Below are positions 62,661 through 64,000 of a DNA stretch of 64,000 nucleotides, in pieces. The notes below the pieces were generated by a model. The model was not told the DNA's origin. It saw only the letters and a list, made by a program, of their open reading frames with translations, and made no database searches. Numbering within the stretch: position 1 is the stretch's first letter; each line of letters begins with the position of its first letter. The position numbers and the translations under genes are program-made. The DNA is from Photobacterium indicum (GTDB lineage: Bacteria; Pseudomonadota; Gammaproteobacteria; Enterobacterales; Vibrionaceae): contig NZ_PYOC01000017.1 in the NCBI RefSeq assembly GCF_003026215.1, forward strand, positions 33,076-97,075. Reading direction: 5' to 3'.

Positions 62661-63675
62661 GTTATACCATCCTAGTTAAAAATATGACCTAGTTGAGGCT
62701 ATCTACTTTGTCTGAGTTATTACCATGGATAGCCTAAATAATATCGACGCTAAATCCCTTGCCAGCAAACAAACATCTATCCAGATGAAAATGCGCTTTT
62801 TGGCACTTGCTCACTTCCAAGATGGTCATTCACGTACTCAGATTGCTAAATATCTAAAGGTTAGTAGTACCAGTGTAAACAAATGGATTCAGGTTTTTCT
62901 TTAAAATGAACTCGACGGGCTGAAGGAAAAGGCTCGTACTGGACGCCCTTCCTTTCTCTTTCATCAAGAAAGGCAACAACTAGCCAAGTACATTGAAGAT
63001 AACGCAGCTAAACCTGATGGTGGCAGACTCACAGGTCATGATATTCATAACTACATCACTCAGACATTTGGCAAAGCATACAATCTAGACCACATCGACA
63101 TATTGATCAAAAAATGAGCTTTCATGAACAACTTCTCGCTCAAAGCACCCTAATGAAACCCAAGAAAGCTTTAAAAGATTCAAAATCGAAACGACCCTTA
63201 AGATCCCTGGCCACATAGGATTTGAGCAAAGACAGAAACGCGTCCGCGAGTCATCAAACAGCAGCTGTTTAAGTATATCTTTGGAGCTATTTGCCCTAGC
63301 CGTGGTATTGGAGAGGCTATCGTTGTTCCTTGGAGCAATAAAGATACGATGAAGCAACGTCTTCAGCAAGTATCAAAAAAGGCAGGTATGCCGTTGTGAT
63401 AATGGATGGTATACCGAAGACATTGTTTATAACCTTCCTAATGTCAGTATCATAAAACTCCCTCCCTATTCACCAGAGCGGAATTTAATAGAACAAGTTT
63501 GGAGCTGGATGAGTCAGCACCATTTAACAAATCAAGCTCTTGAAAATTATGATGAGATTGTTGATAAGGTTTGCAATACTTGGAACAGCTTTCTTAAGTG
63601 ACATGAAAAGAGTAACAAGGGTGCGGACGAGAAACTGGATCAGCCTGACCAGTTAATTAGCTAGAATGGTATAAC
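62661..63675 (+). mobile_element. Decayed IS630-type insertion sequence
   Basis: About 1,015 bases bounded by inverted ends: GTTATACCATCCTAG at the left (62661) and, reversed, GTTATACCATTCTAG at the right (63675). The ends carry TA, as expected for IS630/Tc1-type elements. The single transposase gene is broken. Confidence 0.75.
62725..63601 (+). pseudogene. IS630-family transposase, broken
   Basis: The reading frame from the ATG at 62725 gives an N-terminal HTH (ARTGRPSF later, FQDGHSRTQIAKYL first). It meets a TAA at 62902, resumes as ELDGLKEKARTGRPSF, then stops again at about 63115. The C-terminal part survives in another frame, DNGWYTEDIVYNLPN then KLPPYSPERNLIEQVWSW, which is the D(E) end of the DDE catalytic core. 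At least two stops or frameshifts make it inactive. Confidence 0.8.
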
Positions 63676-63732
63676 GTCGGTGGTTTGGTAACAGATACAT
63701 AAAGATAAAAGAAGCAACATTAATTTCAGATG

Positions 63733-63761
63733 AAAAAAAGCCCTAATCTTTCGATTAGGGC
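63733..63761 (-). terminator. Terminator of the rRNA operon
   Basis: GCCCTAATC (63740-63748) and GATTAGGGC (63753-63761) with seven T on the minus strand after tRNA-Asp. Confidence 0.9.
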
Positions 63762-63772
63762 TTCTTCAATAA

Positions 63773-63849
63773 TGGCGGAGTGGACGGGACTCGAACCCGC
63801 GACCCCCGGCGTGACAGGCCGGTATTCTAACCAACTGAACTACCACTCC
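63773..63849 (-). tRNA. tRNA-Asp (GTC)
   Basis: 77 nt with CCA. Anticodon loop CTGTCAC. Located after the 5S gene, as in several rrn operons. Confidence 0.95.
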
Positions 63850-63879
63850 GCAGTGTCTATTCAGCTTTTCAGCAATTGG

Positions 63880-63999
63880 GCGCCTGGCGATGCCCTACTC
63901 TCACATGGGGAGACCCCACACTACCATCGGCGCAACTGCGTTTCACTTCTGAGTTCGGCATGGGATCAGGTGGAGCCACAGCGCTATGGTCGCCAGACA
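63880..63999 (-). rRNA. rrf: 5S ribosomal RNA
   Basis: About 120 nt. The minus strand contains CCATGCCGAACTCAGAAGTG and GCGCCGATGGTAGTGTGGGG, with closing stem TGTCTGGCGA / TCGCCAGGCG. The operon continues past the window edge. Confidence 0.95.
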
Positions 64000-64000
64000 A

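Overview
The window looks like a chromosomal segment of a marine gammaproteobacterium of the family Vibrionaceae, most likely Photobacterium. The base for this is protein similarity recalled from memory, the acetate-switch cluster (crbS, crbR, actP, acs) typical of vibrios, and a gene order that follows the E. coli 90-minute region in pieces. No database search was run. Almost everything is core chromosome; the only clear mobile element is a decayed IS630-type relic near the right end.

Layout. 1-1472: the 3' end of dsbD and a membrane protein with a degenerate GGDEF domain. 1666-15288: an acetate utilisation cluster with response regulator CrbR, a MarC-family protein, a DUF4212 plus ActP-type sodium symporter pair, the transporter-fused sensor kinase CrbS, an HcaT-like MFS carrier, a cNMP/CBS/DUF294 protein, a DnaQ-type exonuclease and acetyl-CoA synthetase. 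Acetate would be imported, activated by Acs and sensed through CrbS/CrbR. A short dyad close to GACTAAAGTC recurs upstream of three of these units. 15814-22612: aroQ-accB-accC, yhdT-panF, prmA and dusB-fis.

22633-29096: an AraC-type regulator with a small coupled ORF, a divergent EamA exporter, and the malI / malX-malY system. MalI-type operators lie at malI/malX, and a perfect variant lies in the AraC/EamA gap. 29217-34736: ppnP, a small lipoprotein, zntR, purH-purD with a PurR box and a structured leader, a DUF1481 lipoprotein and hupA. 34966-42969: a CNNM/CBS protein, brnQ, yjaG, a D-2-hydroxyacid dehydrogenase, a UDG-family protein, hemE, nudC and rsd. Upstream of brnQ is an unlisted 54-codon ORF with a run of leucine codons followed by mutually exclusive hairpins. 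It has the form of a leader-peptide attenuator and is the most interesting signal in the window.

43292-57117 (minus strand): the transcription and translation block tRNA-Thr/Tyr/Gly/Thr-tufB, secE-nusG, rplKA, rplJL-rpoBC with its L10 leader and rplL-rpoB attenuator. 57210-62556: coaX-birA-murB, a GNAT protein, pssA and a nicotinamidase-like gene. BirA should biotinylate the AccB encoded at 16294. 62661-63675: the IS630 relic. 63733-63999: the end of an rRNA operon (5S and tRNA-Asp, minus strand).
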